A DNA stretch of 64,000 bases, taken from contig CAJJBF010000009.1 in assembly GCA_905182375.1 (NCBI GenBank), forward strand, positions 45,984-109,983. The letters are read 5' to 3'. Of the stretch, positions 38,607-48,474 are shown one piece after another. Below the pieces are notes generated by a model, which did not search any database, was not told the DNA's origin, and was given only the letters and a program-made list of their open reading frames with translations. The stretch comes from Flammeovirgaceae bacterium UBA4465 (lineage in GTDB: Bacteria > Bacteroidota > Bacteroidia > Cytophagales > Cyclobacteriaceae). Every line of letters begins with the position of its first letter. Within the stretch, counting starts at the first letter, position 1. The position numbers were made by a program, and so were the translations under genes.

Positions 38607-39650
38607 ATGGCTTTAATATCCAAAAAGAAAATTGCTTATCCTATAAGCGCTCACTTAAGATCCTACTTAAAAAAGTATCGAAAGGACATATACCTACCTA
38701 TCACCTATCAAGATTTGTTAAGGTACAATAACAGTATCCCACTCTATGATTCAAAAGGGGTTGATACGCTTTGGGAAACCGTATTTTTCCCACAGGATGA
38801 AATGCAAGAAATACATTTTGCACTCAAAACAATTTATGCAATCATGCAATCAGGTGGAGATGTTAGCGTCATGAAGCACCTGTTTGTCGATCGTATCGAT
38901 TTATGCATCTACGGCAATACAAAACCCTTCAGAATTAGAATGGTGAATAAAATTAATGATAATTTTGACTATTTTTATATTAAACATGCTGATGCATCAA
39001 GAGTATATGGTTTGGAACTGGAAGACTTACTGGCTCCCAACAGAATGAGATTCCTCATTAATGCAGAGACCTTAATAGAGGAGCATGTCGTGGGTATCCC
39101 TGGGGAGCAGTTTATCAGAACGCGCCTCGAAGATCTCGATCTCAATAAAATCAGATTAACCAAAGAGTTTGTAAAGTTTAATGAGCGCTGTTTTGTAAGA
39201 CTCTTGGGTGATATGCATTCGAGTAATTTCGTGATCGACATAACTCCTGATTTCGAGGAAATAAGCTACCGACTACGGGCCATCGATTTCGATCAACAAT
39301 CCTATGAGGGAAGGAAAGCCATTTATTTACCCAAATATTTTAAAGAAAATAATCCCATTATTAATCTAGGCTTTGGACTGATGACTCCAGAAACTGTTCA
39401 ACAATACCAAAGAGAAGAAAGATCTTTAATGGCCAATAGAGTCAAATCCTCTCAAGGCCAAATCAATGAGCTGATTGCAACAATGAAAATGGATCCCATT
39501 GCCCCTATAGAAAATGTCAAATCATTGGGCAAAGAGCTCTCTGCCTTTTATGAGGATAAGGATTTTTTAAAATGCTCAAGTATGGGAAGTCTTATAGAGA
39601 GAAGTTTGCTCATGCTCTTTATAAAACCTGACCTTTACAAAGAGCGCTAA
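38607..39650 (+). CDS. Uncharacterised kinase-like protein
   Basis: 347 aa, no signal peptide or membrane segment. I do not recognise a named family. Residues about 200-207 read GDMHSSNF and about 225-229 read IDFDQ, the order and spacing of the catalytic loop (HGDxHxxN) and metal-binding Asp (DFD) in aminoglycoside-phosphotransferase-like kinases; EEHVVGIPGEQF lies before them. The N-terminal half has no clear P-loop. It directly abuts the glycosyltransferase gene (0 nt) and precedes the convergent GH20 gene by 3 nt. A kinase for a glycolipid or sugar is a guess from context. Confidence 0.6.
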   Translation: MALISKKKIAYPISAHLRSYLKKYRKDIYLPITYQDLLRYNNSIPLYDSKGVDTLWETVFFPQDEMQEIHFALKTIYAIMQSGGDVSVMKHLFVDRIDLCIYGNTKPFRIRMVNKINDNFDYFYIKHADASRVYGLELEDLLAPNRMRFLINAETLIEEHVVGIPGEQFIRTRLEDLDLNKIRLTKEFVKFNERCFVRLLGDMHSSNFVIDITPDFEEISYRLRAIDFDQQSYEGRKAIYLPKYFKENNPIINLGFGLMTPETVQQYQREERSLMANRVKSSQGQINELIATMKMDPIAPIENVKSLGKELSAFYEDKDFLKCSSMGSLIERSLLMLFIKPDLYKER

Positions 39651-39653
39651 TTT

Positions 39654-42185
39654 TTAATTTATTAAACCCATACTTAAACTTGAGCCATTGGCCTTATCAA
39701 AGGCTTTGATCAAAATAGCTCCATCAACCTTTATAGGTTGGGTATACAAAATAGAAGACACACTCGGTTCGCTACCATCAAGGGTGTAACGAACATCCAT
39801 TCCATAAAGATGATTGATTTTGAGTAAGCCCTCCTCTTTAATTCCACCTGGTGGAGGAATGCGGTATTGGTATCCTCCATTGAAATAGTTAAGCCTTGGT
39901 AATTCCTTGGAAGCCAATTTATAAACGAATCCCTGCCAGGCTTTCATCTCTTGGTTTTCCCGATTCATAGAATCTTCGACCGTAGCCCATTGAGGATGAG
40001 CTGCCCATGCGCGCTCGGATAATCCAATGAGTCGAGGCAAATAATAATATTCTAGCATCTCATCAGACCCATTGAGCGTCTCGCTCCATAAATGTCCTTG
40101 AATACCAGAAATATTAGCCAACCCTTCCTCAGTTAATCTGACGGACTCTTTAAAATCAACAGCCGGATTAAAAAGTTTTCCCAATGATGAGCGCTTCGAC
40201 GACCAGTACAAATTTTCTGGAATGAACTCCCATACTTTTCGGGTATCCACAAAACCTCCCCAATATGAGCCCTGCTCTCTAGGATCTTTAGTGTAGGCCA
40301 TATCAAAATAAAGATTAGAAACATCGCACAAAACGATGGGAAAGCCTGCATTAGCCAAACGATAACCCAAATCAATATTGTTGGACAAATTATTCCAAAC
40401 ATACGAGGTGACATTTTTCCCTATCAGGTTAAGATTAGGAGACCACGATCCATCGCTACTGATATTCATAGATACTTCTTCCCACCCTGCCATCGCCAAT
40501 CCTCGATCAGAAAGAATATTATTAATGCGTCCGACAAAATAGCTTTGTAACGACTTAGCATCTTGATAATGATCATTGACTGCTAAGAACTCCAGGCAAT
40601 TAGGTGACTTCTCCCAAACGCCTCTGGGGACCTCATCACCACCTGTATGTAACATTTTCAAAGGCACTCCTGCCCGTTGATATAGCTCTATAACTTCATC
40701 AACAACCGTTTCATAAAAATGATATACCGCTTCATTACAAACACAAACAACATTATCATCATAAAACTGGGCCGATGAATATTCGGAATCATCTGCATCA
40801 TCTGACAAATAGTATTCAAGTGCACCTTGCTCATCTCCAAGCGCGATCAATTTATCATATCTCGCATCCATAGCTTTAATGGCTGCACGCGCGTGTCCTG
40901 GCATATTTAATTCTGGAATCACCTCAATATGGCGCTCATGAGCGTAGCGTATGATCTGAATGTATTGTTCTTGCGTATAATATCCTGTACCCCTTACACC
41001 TTCCGAAGCCCCCGAACCATAAGCAGGTTGGAGTACTTCCTTTTCATCCATTGTATGCGCCCTACGAGCGCCAACCTCTGTTAATTCTGGTAGTATTTTG
41101 GATTCTAAGCGCCAACCCTCATCATCAGTTAAATGCAAATGCAATTTATTTAATTTATAGAAAGCCATGAGATCTATGAGTTTGATTAAGGACTCATATG
41201 ATTGGAAGTTTCGGGCAAGATCCAAGTGCATGCCCCTATAGGCATACCTTGGTTGATCTTTGATCTGTCCCAAAGGGAGGATTATTTTTGTGAGATTATT
41301 TTGAAATACTTCCACAGGCATCAGTCCAATCAAACTTTGAATACCATAAAAGACTCCGCTCGCATCAGCTCCTTGAATCAAAATTTCATCTTTATCAATA
41401 CTGAGCCGATAGGATGATGCCGATTTTAATCCTTTATTTAGTTTCAAAATAATCCTTCGCTCTGCACCCTGCTTCAGACTTTTTCCAAAAATTACCTTCA
41501 ATTGCTCATCTAAAAAAATTCTCTCTGAGCCCAATAAGGGACTTGCCTCAATGCTCCAACTTTGATCTAACGATACAAATCCATCAAAATATACTTCCTC
41601 CAACGGTGTTGGGACCAATTTAGATAGGTCCTCTTGATCGTCATATTTTATTTTTTTGTTTTGGTGATAAATAGACTCCGTAGTAGGAATTTCATAATAA
41701 TCAGCAGCACCTTTGGTAATCATATCAAGATTTATAAACGGTCTGAAAGTGTAACTTGGCTCATAAATCGCGCCATCCTCCATCAAAAAATAGAGCCCTG
41801 CCGGCCGATCACTTTGCTTAAGAATAAAATCTCTGCCTTCAAAACTCATTGCTATTTTTTCACCAGGAGCAAGTAAAAACCCACTGTCAGGCCTGATAAC
41901 AAAAAGATCACCATTTATATGATTGAAAGTGACTTGTCCTTTATAAGAGTCTTGTACTAACCCTCTTGGGGTCATGCTGTAATACAAAGACCAATTTTTA
42001 TCATCCAAGGCAACGGTTCCCAAATTGGAGAGATAAAATGTACTGGCAAACTTGTTTTGGCCCTTTATCTGATTACCATTCAATTCCCATTCAATACTTA
42101 TTTTCAATTTTTTGGGCTCCTGAACACAGGAGAAAAGGAGGGATACTCCCATAAAAAGCTGACAAAAACGCCTGGTATAAAGCAT
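39654..42185 (-). CDS. Beta-N-acetylhexosaminidase (GH20) lipoprotein
   Basis: 843 aa. It has a lipoprotein signal peptide ending in LLFSC (Cys about residue 20), an N-terminal carbohydrate-binding region, a chitobiase-like domain, then the GH20 barrel: RGMHLDLARNFQSYE, HLHLTDDEGWRLE and the catalytic Asp-Glu pair in HTGGDEVPRG (about residue 515). It would remove terminal GlcNAc from chitin oligomers or peptidoglycan at the cell surface. A C-terminal domain of about 80 residues follows. It starts 49 nt before the end of the PyrR-like gene. Confidence 0.92.
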   Translation of the reverse strand: MLYTRRFCQLFMGVSLLFSCVQEPKKLKISIEWELNGNQIKGQNKFASTFYLSNLGTVALDDKNWSLYYSMTPRGLVQDSYKGQVTFNHINGDLFVIRPDSGFLLAPGEKIAMSFEGRDFILKQSDRPAGLYFLMEDGAIYEPSYTFRPFINLDMITKGAADYYEIPTTESIYHQNKKIKYDDQEDLSKLVPTPLEEVYFDGFVSLDQSWSIEASPLLGSERIFLDEQLKVIFGKSLKQGAERRIILKLNKGLKSASSYRLSIDKDEILIQGADASGVFYGIQSLIGLMPVEVFQNNLTKIILPLGQIKDQPRYAYRGMHLDLARNFQSYESLIKLIDLMAFYKLNKLHLHLTDDEGWRLESKILPELTEVGARRAHTMDEKEVLQPAYGSGASEGVRGTGYYTQEQYIQIIRYAHERHIEVIPELNMPGHARAAIKAMDARYDKLIALGDEQGALEYYLSDDADDSEYSSAQFYDDNVVCVCNEAVYHFYETVVDEVIELYQRAGVPLKMLHTGGDEVPRGVWEKSPNCLEFLAVNDHYQDAKSLQSYFVGRINNILSDRGLAMAGWEEVSMNISSDGSWSPNLNLIGKNVTSYVWNNLSNNIDLGYRLANAGFPIVLCDVSNLYFDMAYTKDPREQGSYWGGFVDTRKVWEFIPENLYWSSKRSSLGKLFNPAVDFKESVRLTEEGLANISGIQGHLWSETLNGSDEMLEYYYLPRLIGLSERAWAAHPQWATVEDSMNRENQEMKAWQGFVYKLASKELPRLNYFNGGYQYRIPPPGGIKEEGLLKINHLYGMDVRYTLDGSEPSVSSILYTQPIKVDGAILIKAFDKANGSSLSMGLIN

Positions 42186-42234
42186 ATTATAAAATAATTT
42201 TGGGAACCGTCCCGGTTAAATAAAGTTCACCTTT

Positions 42235-42750
42235 TCAATAAAGAAAGGCCCCTCTGCCGGTCTCTAAAGAGACTTCGACATGTTCTTCTAAAGTGGTACT
42301 CAAGGCCAGACCGCAATAGCTCGTGGAGACCGGAAACAATTTATGACTTCTATCAACTAAAATAGCTGTTTCTAATTTTTTAATGGCTGCTGTCAGTAGA
42401 AACTTTATCCCGTAAGCTTGGGTTCTCCCTGTGTTAATGACATCATCTACCAAGATAACTGTTTGATGATTTAATAGATTAATATCAATAGACAAACTTA
42501 TGTCTCCGGCTACGGGATTTTTTTTATCGATTATTAATTCAGCTAAATCACAAGTGATAGCGGCACTATGTGTCGTTTGAAGTATTTTTTGAAGAAGGAG
42601 CGCCATCTGATAGCCTTGCCCAGTGATCCCGACCAACACGACCTTTGAAACTCCAAGATTATTTTCTAAGATTTGAATGCTCATCCTTTTAAGAATACGC
42701 TGAATCTTGTCCTCGGTTAGGATATTTAATGTTTTTTCATCACTCATCAT
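42235..42750 (-). CDS. PyrR-like phosphoribosyltransferase
   Basis: 171 aa. A type-I phosphoribosyltransferase with the PRPP loop VILVDDVINTGRT (about residues 85-97) and the flap region before it; the C-terminal VDRSHKLFPVS...EEHVEV resembles PyrR. PyrR binds pyr mRNA and can make UMP from uracil; which of these applies here is not shown by sequence. The first residues overlap the Lrp gene by 11 nt, so the two are cotranslated. Confidence 0.8.
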   Translation of the reverse strand: MMSDEKTLNILTEDKIQRILKRMSIQILENNLGVSKVVLVGITGQGYQMALLLQKILQTTHSAAITCDLAELIIDKKNPVAGDISLSIDINLLNHQTVILVDDVINTGRTQAYGIKFLLTAAIKKLETAILVDRSHKLFPVSTSYCGLALSTTLEEHVEVSLETGRGAFLY

Positions 42751-43231
42751 CTCCTAAAGGCATTACTTTAATTTCTTTAAAAGTTGATAGAATTACCATC
42801 GACTGCAAGCCATCTACTACTTCTATTTCACTGATTTTTCCAAGCATTAATCTTTGGTAAGCAGCAATATCATAAGATATGATCTTGAGCATAAAATCTC
42901 CAGAACCGGTGATATGATGACATTCTATTACTTCTGGGACTTCATCAATGGCATTGATAAAAAGTTCAATATTAACTTTATTGTGACCTTTCAAAGTAAC
43001 CAACACGAAAGTACTTACCCCTAAACCAATTTTGGCTTTATCTAAGCTCGCGTGATAGCTTTTGATAATTCCTGAATTTTCAAGCTTTTTGACCCGCTCA
43101 AGGGTGGGTGCAGGAGACAATGAAATATCCTTGGCCAATTGGGAATTGGTGATCTTAGCATTTGACTGAAGAATCTCTAAAATTTTTCTATCAGTATGGT
43201 CTAATTTAATATTTAAAGAGGCTGATCTCAT
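42740..43231 (-). CDS. Lrp/AsnC family transcriptional regulator
   Basis: 163 aa. The N-terminal helix-turn-helix is LDHTDRKILEILQSNAKITNSQLAKDISLS (residues about 10-40), followed by the AsnC ligand-binding domain with VSTFVLVTLKGHNKVN and CHHITGSGDFMLKI. Such proteins sense amino acids. It overlaps the phosphoribosyltransferase gene by 11 nt and is the upstream member of the pair. Confidence 0.92.
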   Translation of the reverse strand: MRSASLNIKLDHTDRKILEILQSNAKITNSQLAKDISLSPAPTLERVKKLENSGIIKSYHASLDKAKIGLGVSTFVLVTLKGHNKVNIELFINAIDEVPEVIECHHITGSGDFMLKIISYDIAAYQRLMLGKISEIEVVDGLQSMVILSTFKEIKVMPLGDDE

Positions 43232-43347
43232 TTAAGAAAATTATTTGAAAGTAAAATTAATCTTTTTTTGTAATTATTTATGGAGTCATGATCCTTAAAA
43301 ATATTTTCTCCTCTTCAAAATTTATTGGATTAAAATCTGCCAAGTGA

Positions 43348-44574
43348 TTAATCGTGCTCTATTTGCTTCATTTTTTCTTTGGCCGATTGATTTGCGGGAT
43401 GCTTTCTTCCCGTAAACTTCCTGACCTTTATAAAATATTGTAATGCCAAATCAACCTTTTTCTCCAAAACAGCAATTTCTCCTAAGTGGAGTAAAGAATA
43501 AAAATAATAGCCTTTTTCAGTAGCATTGGCCAGGGTCGCATATGCTATACTTTCCTTAAAATATTTCTTGCTCTCCATTAAATTTCCACGCGATTTCCAA
43601 ATATTTCCCAAAAAATAAGTGGCATATCTGGCGGTGTTATATTCATAGCCCTCTTGCTCAGCAAGGACCCGTTCAAGAATAGATTCAAAAATTGCTATTG
43701 ATTCATTCTGCTTACCCAAACGATATAAAATTCGCCCATAATAGGTCTGAAAATAAGAATTATTTGGATATAAATCAGTTAAATAAGCGGATAACAGAGA
43801 AGCCTCTGCTAAATTTTGCTCTTCCTCATACAAGATTCGTAATAAATAATATTGGGCTTCGGTCCGTGCATAAAAAGCATTTCTCGAAGTTTCTTTCAAT
43901 TGTGCAATTCCATTACTTTTATCCCCTTCCGGAAAAAATGACATGATGGGTTTGAGCATGGGATAATGCTCTGGAATCCATTGCGCATAATAATTAAAAA
44001 GGCCCTTTCCTAATAATAGTTCAGGGCTGAAGTCCTCTTCATCTTTTCCAATATTGAGATATTTTAAAGCGTTTTTACCTGCCAGTGAAGCTTTCAAGTA
44101 TTGTCCTCGATCTCCATAAAGCCTTCCTTGAAATCCATAAGCCGCTGCCAAAAAAAAAGCCCCTTCAATTTGATTGACCTCATCATATAATCGATGGGCC
44201 TTAATTTGAGCAGAATCCATTTGAGCCAAAAAAAGTTGATCCCATTTTGATGCCATTTCACCTTGTGGAACCAATCGCCACCAATAACACAAACCGAGTA
44301 AAAAGTCAGGTAATGGATGCCAGCCATATTGCTTTTTTAAATAGGTAAACTGTCGTTCTGCCTGATCAAAATTCATGTTGTACATGTCGTACATGGCTTG
44401 AGCCGCTTCAATCTCGACATAACGATTTTTGAGCAAAATGTCCGATGATTGATCTAACTCACCTGTCCATGGTTGACCCTGGGCAAGAAAAACTGAAAAG
44501 AACAAAAACAGAAAATAATGATACTTTGGGTAAATGCCTTTCACTCTTTTGAATGAATCCTTTTTGTTAATCAA
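43348..44574 (-). CDS. Tetratricopeptide-repeat protein with signal peptide
   Basis: 408 aa. A hydrophobic N-terminal segment (YHYFLFLFFSVFLAQGQ) looks like a signal peptide. The rest is alpha-helical with repeat units, e.g. AQAMYDMYNMNFDQAERQFTYL, YFLGNIWKSRGNLMESKKYFKE and LLHLGEIAVLEKKVDLALQYF. No catalytic motif is visible. It would act as an envelope scaffold. It is divergent from the membrane-protein gene at 44661. Confidence 0.75.
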   Translation of the reverse strand: MINKKDSFKRVKGIYPKYHYFLFLFFSVFLAQGQPWTGELDQSSDILLKNRYVEIEAAQAMYDMYNMNFDQAERQFTYLKKQYGWHPLPDFLLGLCYWWRLVPQGEMASKWDQLFLAQMDSAQIKAHRLYDEVNQIEGAFFLAAAYGFQGRLYGDRGQYLKASLAGKNALKYLNIGKDEEDFSPELLLGKGLFNYYAQWIPEHYPMLKPIMSFFPEGDKSNGIAQLKETSRNAFYARTEAQYYLLRILYEEEQNLAEASLLSAYLTDLYPNNSYFQTYYGRILYRLGKQNESIAIFESILERVLAEQEGYEYNTARYATYFLGNIWKSRGNLMESKKYFKESIAYATLANATEKGYYFYSLLHLGEIAVLEKKVDLALQYFIKVRKFTGRKHPANQSAKEKMKQIEHD

Positions 44575-44660
44575 AACCTGCTAAATATAAAATACCTAAC
44601 AAATTTAGATCATCTTCGTTGAGTTATATTGTATATCTTCACAAATGTAGGTATCGTTCC

Positions 44661-45308
44661 ATGACTAAGTTTACTCATAACTCCTCAAGGTTATTTGAAA
44701 ATTGGTTTAATTTTCATAGCTCTCACATATTCGCCCTCATCTCTTTGCTCTATATCTGCATCCTTTTTTTAAATCGGGCTTTTATTCTTGCTGATATAGC
44801 TGTATTTGAACTACTTAAAGAACGAAATCAATTATCCCTTTTTAATTTTCTCTATAGTAGTCAATATTTCATTACGCCGATATGGCTTGTCTGGAAATTT
44901 TCAGTAACTGCTTTGATCCTATGGATGGGTTGTTTCATGTTTGGTTATAAAGTAACCTACCAGGCCTTATGGAAATGGGTCATGTGTTGTGAGATCATAT
45001 TTATTATCCCTGAATTAATTAAATTTTTATGGTTTTTTTTGACTCCGGGAGATCCAAATTACAACGACATCTTAGCTTTTTATCCTTTATCGCTTCTCAG
45101 CTGGTTTAATTATGAACACATACCTGAGCAGCTTCATTATCCACTGAAATCAATGAATGTTTTCGAATTGGGCTATTAGATATTGCTTATAATGGGAATT
45201 TTCTTTTTGAGTGGGAAAAAACTAAAAATTGCTATCTATATAGTTGTGAGCTCTTATTTATTGTTTTTCCTATTTTGGCTCATTTTTTACGGTTTGGTAT
45301 TCAAATAA
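44661..45308 (+). pseudogene. Multi-spanning membrane protein interrupted by an in-frame TAG
   Basis: The ATG at 44661 opens a frame of 172 codons (MTKFTHNSSRLF...MNVFELGY) that hits TAG at 45177-45179. The same frame then continues for 42 codons (ILLIMGIFFLSG, then IAIYIVVSSYLLFFLFW) to a TAA at 45306-45308, adding two more hydrophobic helices. Before the TAG there are about four hydrophobic segments. A TGG (Trp) at that position would give one uninterrupted membrane protein of 215 aa. Family not recognised. A base error or real nonsense mutation are both possible. Confidence 0.7.
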
Positions 45309-45400
45309 TCTTTTGAGAAGCCCAATGATCAATTTACCCTTAAAGTCAAATTATTAATCATTAATTAGTAATTTCGCTGAATTGATAATTATTTAGAAAA

Positions 45401-48355
45401 ATGGGATACCAAAAGATCAACATTATAACAGGCTGGATTACTTTTTTAATCGCTCTTGTCGTATACACACTTACCGTTGAGCCTACTGCTAGTTTTTGGG
45501 ATTGTGGGGAGTTTATTGCCACCTCTTATAAGCTAGAGGTGCCGCATCCTCCAGGAGCACCGTTTTTCTTGTTGATGGGCCGAATGTTTTCTCTTTTCGC
45601 TGGAGATAATGTTGAGCAAGTCGCCTTTTGGGTCAACATGTTGAGCGTATTGTCGGCGGCCTTTACCGTACTCTTCCTATTTTGGTCAATTACACACTTA
45701 GCTAAGAAAATGTTAGTCAAGGCAGGAGATGTCTTAAATACAGGGCAAACCATTGCCGTGATGGGCGCAGGGCTGGTTGGAGGACTGGTGTGTACGTTCT
45801 CAGATTCTATTTGGTTTTCAGCTGTTGAAGCAGAGGTATATGCAATGTCTTCTTTTTTTACCGCCTTTGTATTCTGGGCCATTCTCAAATGGGAAACGAT
45901 TAACGATGAATCAGATCACAATAAATGGTTGATATTGATCGCCTACATGATGGGACTTTCCATAGGGGTACACTTACTCAATTTAGTAACCATTCCTGCG
46001 TTAGGACTCATTGTTTATTTTAAATATGTAGAAAAAATTACGCCTAAGGGCGTGATCTTGACGCTCCTGACCTCTGGAGCCATCATCATTGCCATACTTA
46101 TTGGTGTCATCCCGGGCATTCCTTCTACCGTTGGGGCTATGGAAGTATTTTTTGTCAATTCTATGGGCTTTCCCTTTGGCTCAGGTGCTGTAGTATTTGT
46201 GATCTTATTCGTCAGTGCTATTGTTTTTGGTATTTATTATTCGATCGTCAATCAAAAGGTGATTCTCAACACCTCCATGCTTGCCTTTGCTTTCATAATG
46301 ATTGGCTACATGTCCTATGCCATAGTTTTGATACGATCAGACTATGATACCCCTATTGATGAAAATAATCCAGAAGACATTATGACCTTCGTTTCATATC
46401 TGAAACGTGAACAATATGGCAGCAGACCCCTATTTCATGGACAATACTATACCGCTGATATCATCGCCTCCGAACAAGGAGATCCTGTTTACAAAAAAGG
46501 GGCTGAAAAATATGAGATCATAGATTACAAGGTCAACTACAAATATGACAAAAAACATACCACCATTCTGCCCCGAATGCATAGTAAGAGTCCCCAACAT
46601 GAAAAAAAATATAGAGAAATTACAGGACTGAAGCAGGGCGAAAAACCCGCCTTTACAGACAACCTTTATTTTATGTTCAAACACCAATTGGGCACCATGT
46701 ATTTACGCTATTTTATGTGGAATTTTTCAGGAAGGTCCTCGGACATTCAAGATGCCAATTGGGTGGGTTTAACCAACGCCTTTAAAGAGCTTCCATCAGA
46801 ATTGGCAAATAACGAAGGAAGAAATATCTATTTTGGTCTTCCGTTGTTGCTAGGTATCATTGGTTTACTTTACCAATACAAAAAAAATGAAAAATACTTT
46901 TGGGTCACTTTGCTTTTGTTTTTCCTCACCGGAGCTGCCTTAGTGCTCTATCTTAATTCACCTCCTATTGAACCACGAGAACGAGACTATATTTATGCCG
47001 GATCGTATTATGTCTTTGCTATTTGGATTGGTTTTGGGGTGTTGGCTATTTACGAATTATTGGGTAAAATACTTAAAAATAAGACCTTAGTTGCAGCTGT
47101 AGCTACGCTTCTTTGCTTGGGTATTCCTGCCCTGATGGCAGCGGAAAATTGGGATGATCATGACCGGTCTGATCGTTATTTTTCCGTCGATGCCGCAAAA
47201 AACTACTTAGATTCTTGTGCCCCCAATGCGATCTTATTCACTGGAGGCGATAATGATACTTTTCCCTTGTGGTTCGCCCAAGAGGTCTTGGGACACCGTA
47301 CAGATGTACGCGTGATTGTATTAAGCTATTTCAATACAGATTGGTACATCGAACAAATGATGCGAGACGCCTATGAATCCAAAGCCCTTCCCTTTGGATT
47401 AAGTCTGGATGATTATCAGCAAGGAGGACCCAATGATTATCTGCCGTATGCAGAAATAGAAGGCGTCGATGGTGCCATCAGTGCTGCCCAATTTTTGAAA
47501 TTGATTAAAGAAAAACATCCCGCACTGACAGCACGCACTAGGGGCCAATACAACAGCTTACCTTCAAAAGAGCTGGTTCTGAGGTTGGATAGTGCCAAAG
47601 TAAATGAGTTGAATTGGATAAAAGAAACTTCCATGCCTATAGATCGATTGAGAACCAATGCACTCTCTATGAAACTCAAGGGAAGTCATTTGGAGAAAAA
47701 AGATCTTGCTATTTTAGACTTAATCGTAAATAGCAACTGGAGCAGGCCTATATATTTCAATAATACATCATTGAATGCATTCAACTTAGATATTAAACAA
47801 CATGTCGTGCAAGAAGGCCTCACCTATCGTCTAGTACCCATTCGTAATCCAGGAGGCAATACATTGGTAAATGCTGATTTGATGTATGAAAATATTGTAA
47901 ATAAGTTTGAATATCGAGGCTTAGATGATGCTGATGTTTATTATACTGAAGACTACAGAAATTTTGTATTGAACCATCGGTCTGCTTTCAATACACTGGC
48001 TACTGCCTATTTAAACCAAGGTGAAATGGGACGTGCCAAAGACGTCTTATTGAAAGGGCTTGAATACATGCCTGACGAAGGAGTCTCCTACGATATCTTT
48101 AGTATTCAACAAGTATCGCTGCTCTTGGCCGTTGGCGAAAGAGATTGGGCGCTTGATATTGCCACTACTTATAGTGGCCGTGCAGTGGAGTGGTTAGATT
48201 ATATCACAAAAAACAATCAATTAGCATTAAATGGCTATAGCTATCAACAAAGAGTGTTGGCTCTTAATGAGATGGCGCGTGCTTTCAGAGCCGCAAATGA
48301 GACGGAATTAGCGGCAGAATATGAAGGGATGTTTAACCAATACTATAACCAATAA
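45401..48355 (+). CDS. DUF2723 membrane protein with C-terminal TPRs
   Basis: 984 aa. The N-terminal half has about 10 transmembrane helices; the first luminal loop reads EPTASFWDCGEFIATSYKLEVPHPPG, the hallmark of DUF2723 (GT-C fold, protein O-mannosyltransferase-like). The Asp/Glu in that loop corresponds to the catalytic position in GT-C enzymes. A soluble region with TGGDNDTFPLWFAQEV follows, and the last 120 residues look like TPRs (FNTLATAYLNQGEMGRAKDVLLKGL). In related bacteria the family is linked to O-glycosylation of envelope proteins; substrate here unknown. Confidence 0.85.
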   Translation: MGYQKINIITGWITFLIALVVYTLTVEPTASFWDCGEFIATSYKLEVPHPPGAPFFLLMGRMFSLFAGDNVEQVAFWVNMLSVLSAAFTVLFLFWSITHLAKKMLVKAGDVLNTGQTIAVMGAGLVGGLVCTFSDSIWFSAVEAEVYAMSSFFTAFVFWAILKWETINDESDHNKWLILIAYMMGLSIGVHLLNLVTIPALGLIVYFKYVEKITPKGVILTLLTSGAIIIAILIGVIPGIPSTVGAMEVFFVNSMGFPFGSGAVVFVILFVSAIVFGIYYSIVNQKVILNTSMLAFAFIMIGYMSYAIVLIRSDYDTPIDENNPEDIMTFVSYLKREQYGSRPLFHGQYYTADIIASEQGDPVYKKGAEKYEIIDYKVNYKYDKKHTTILPRMHSKSPQHEKKYREITGLKQGEKPAFTDNLYFMFKHQLGTMYLRYFMWNFSGRSSDIQDANWVGLTNAFKELPSELANNEGRNIYFGLPLLLGIIGLLYQYKKNEKYFWVTLLLFFLTGAALVLYLNSPPIEPRERDYIYAGSYYVFAIWIGFGVLAIYELLGKILKNKTLVAAVATLLCLGIPALMAAENWDDHDRSDRYFSVDAAKNYLDSCAPNAILFTGGDNDTFPLWFAQEVLGHRTDVRVIVLSYFNTDWYIEQMMRDAYESKALPFGLSLDDYQQGGPNDYLPYAEIEGVDGAISAAQFLKLIKEKHPALTARTRGQYNSLPSKELVLRLDSAKVNELNWIKETSMPIDRLRTNALSMKLKGSHLEKKDLAILDLIVNSNWSRPIYFNNTSLNAFNLDIKQHVVQEGLTYRLVPIRNPGGNTLVNADLMYENIVNKFEYRGLDDADVYYTEDYRNFVLNHRSAFNTLATAYLNQGEMGRAKDVLLKGLEYMPDEGVSYDIFSIQQVSLLLAVGERDWALDIATTYSGRAVEWLDYITKNNQLALNGYSYQQRVLALNEMARAFRAANETELAAEYEGMFNQYYNQ

Positions 48356-48474
48356 AATGATTTTCATATTCGCCTTACAACTAAGCAGACCTAGTAGAAA
48401 GAGGTCTGAATTGATTGAATGATAGGTTGAAAAACTGAGTTGAATGACAAGCTCTCGGGTGCTTCGGGCTATAA

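Noticed and set aside
44661-45308. Genetic code in which TAG is a sense codon.
   Set aside because: TAG ends rpsE and the gene ending at 38606 at normal positions.
48386-48408. 7-bp inverted repeat after the DUF2723 gene as terminator.
   Set aside because: The stem is short and no T tract follows; not enough to call.
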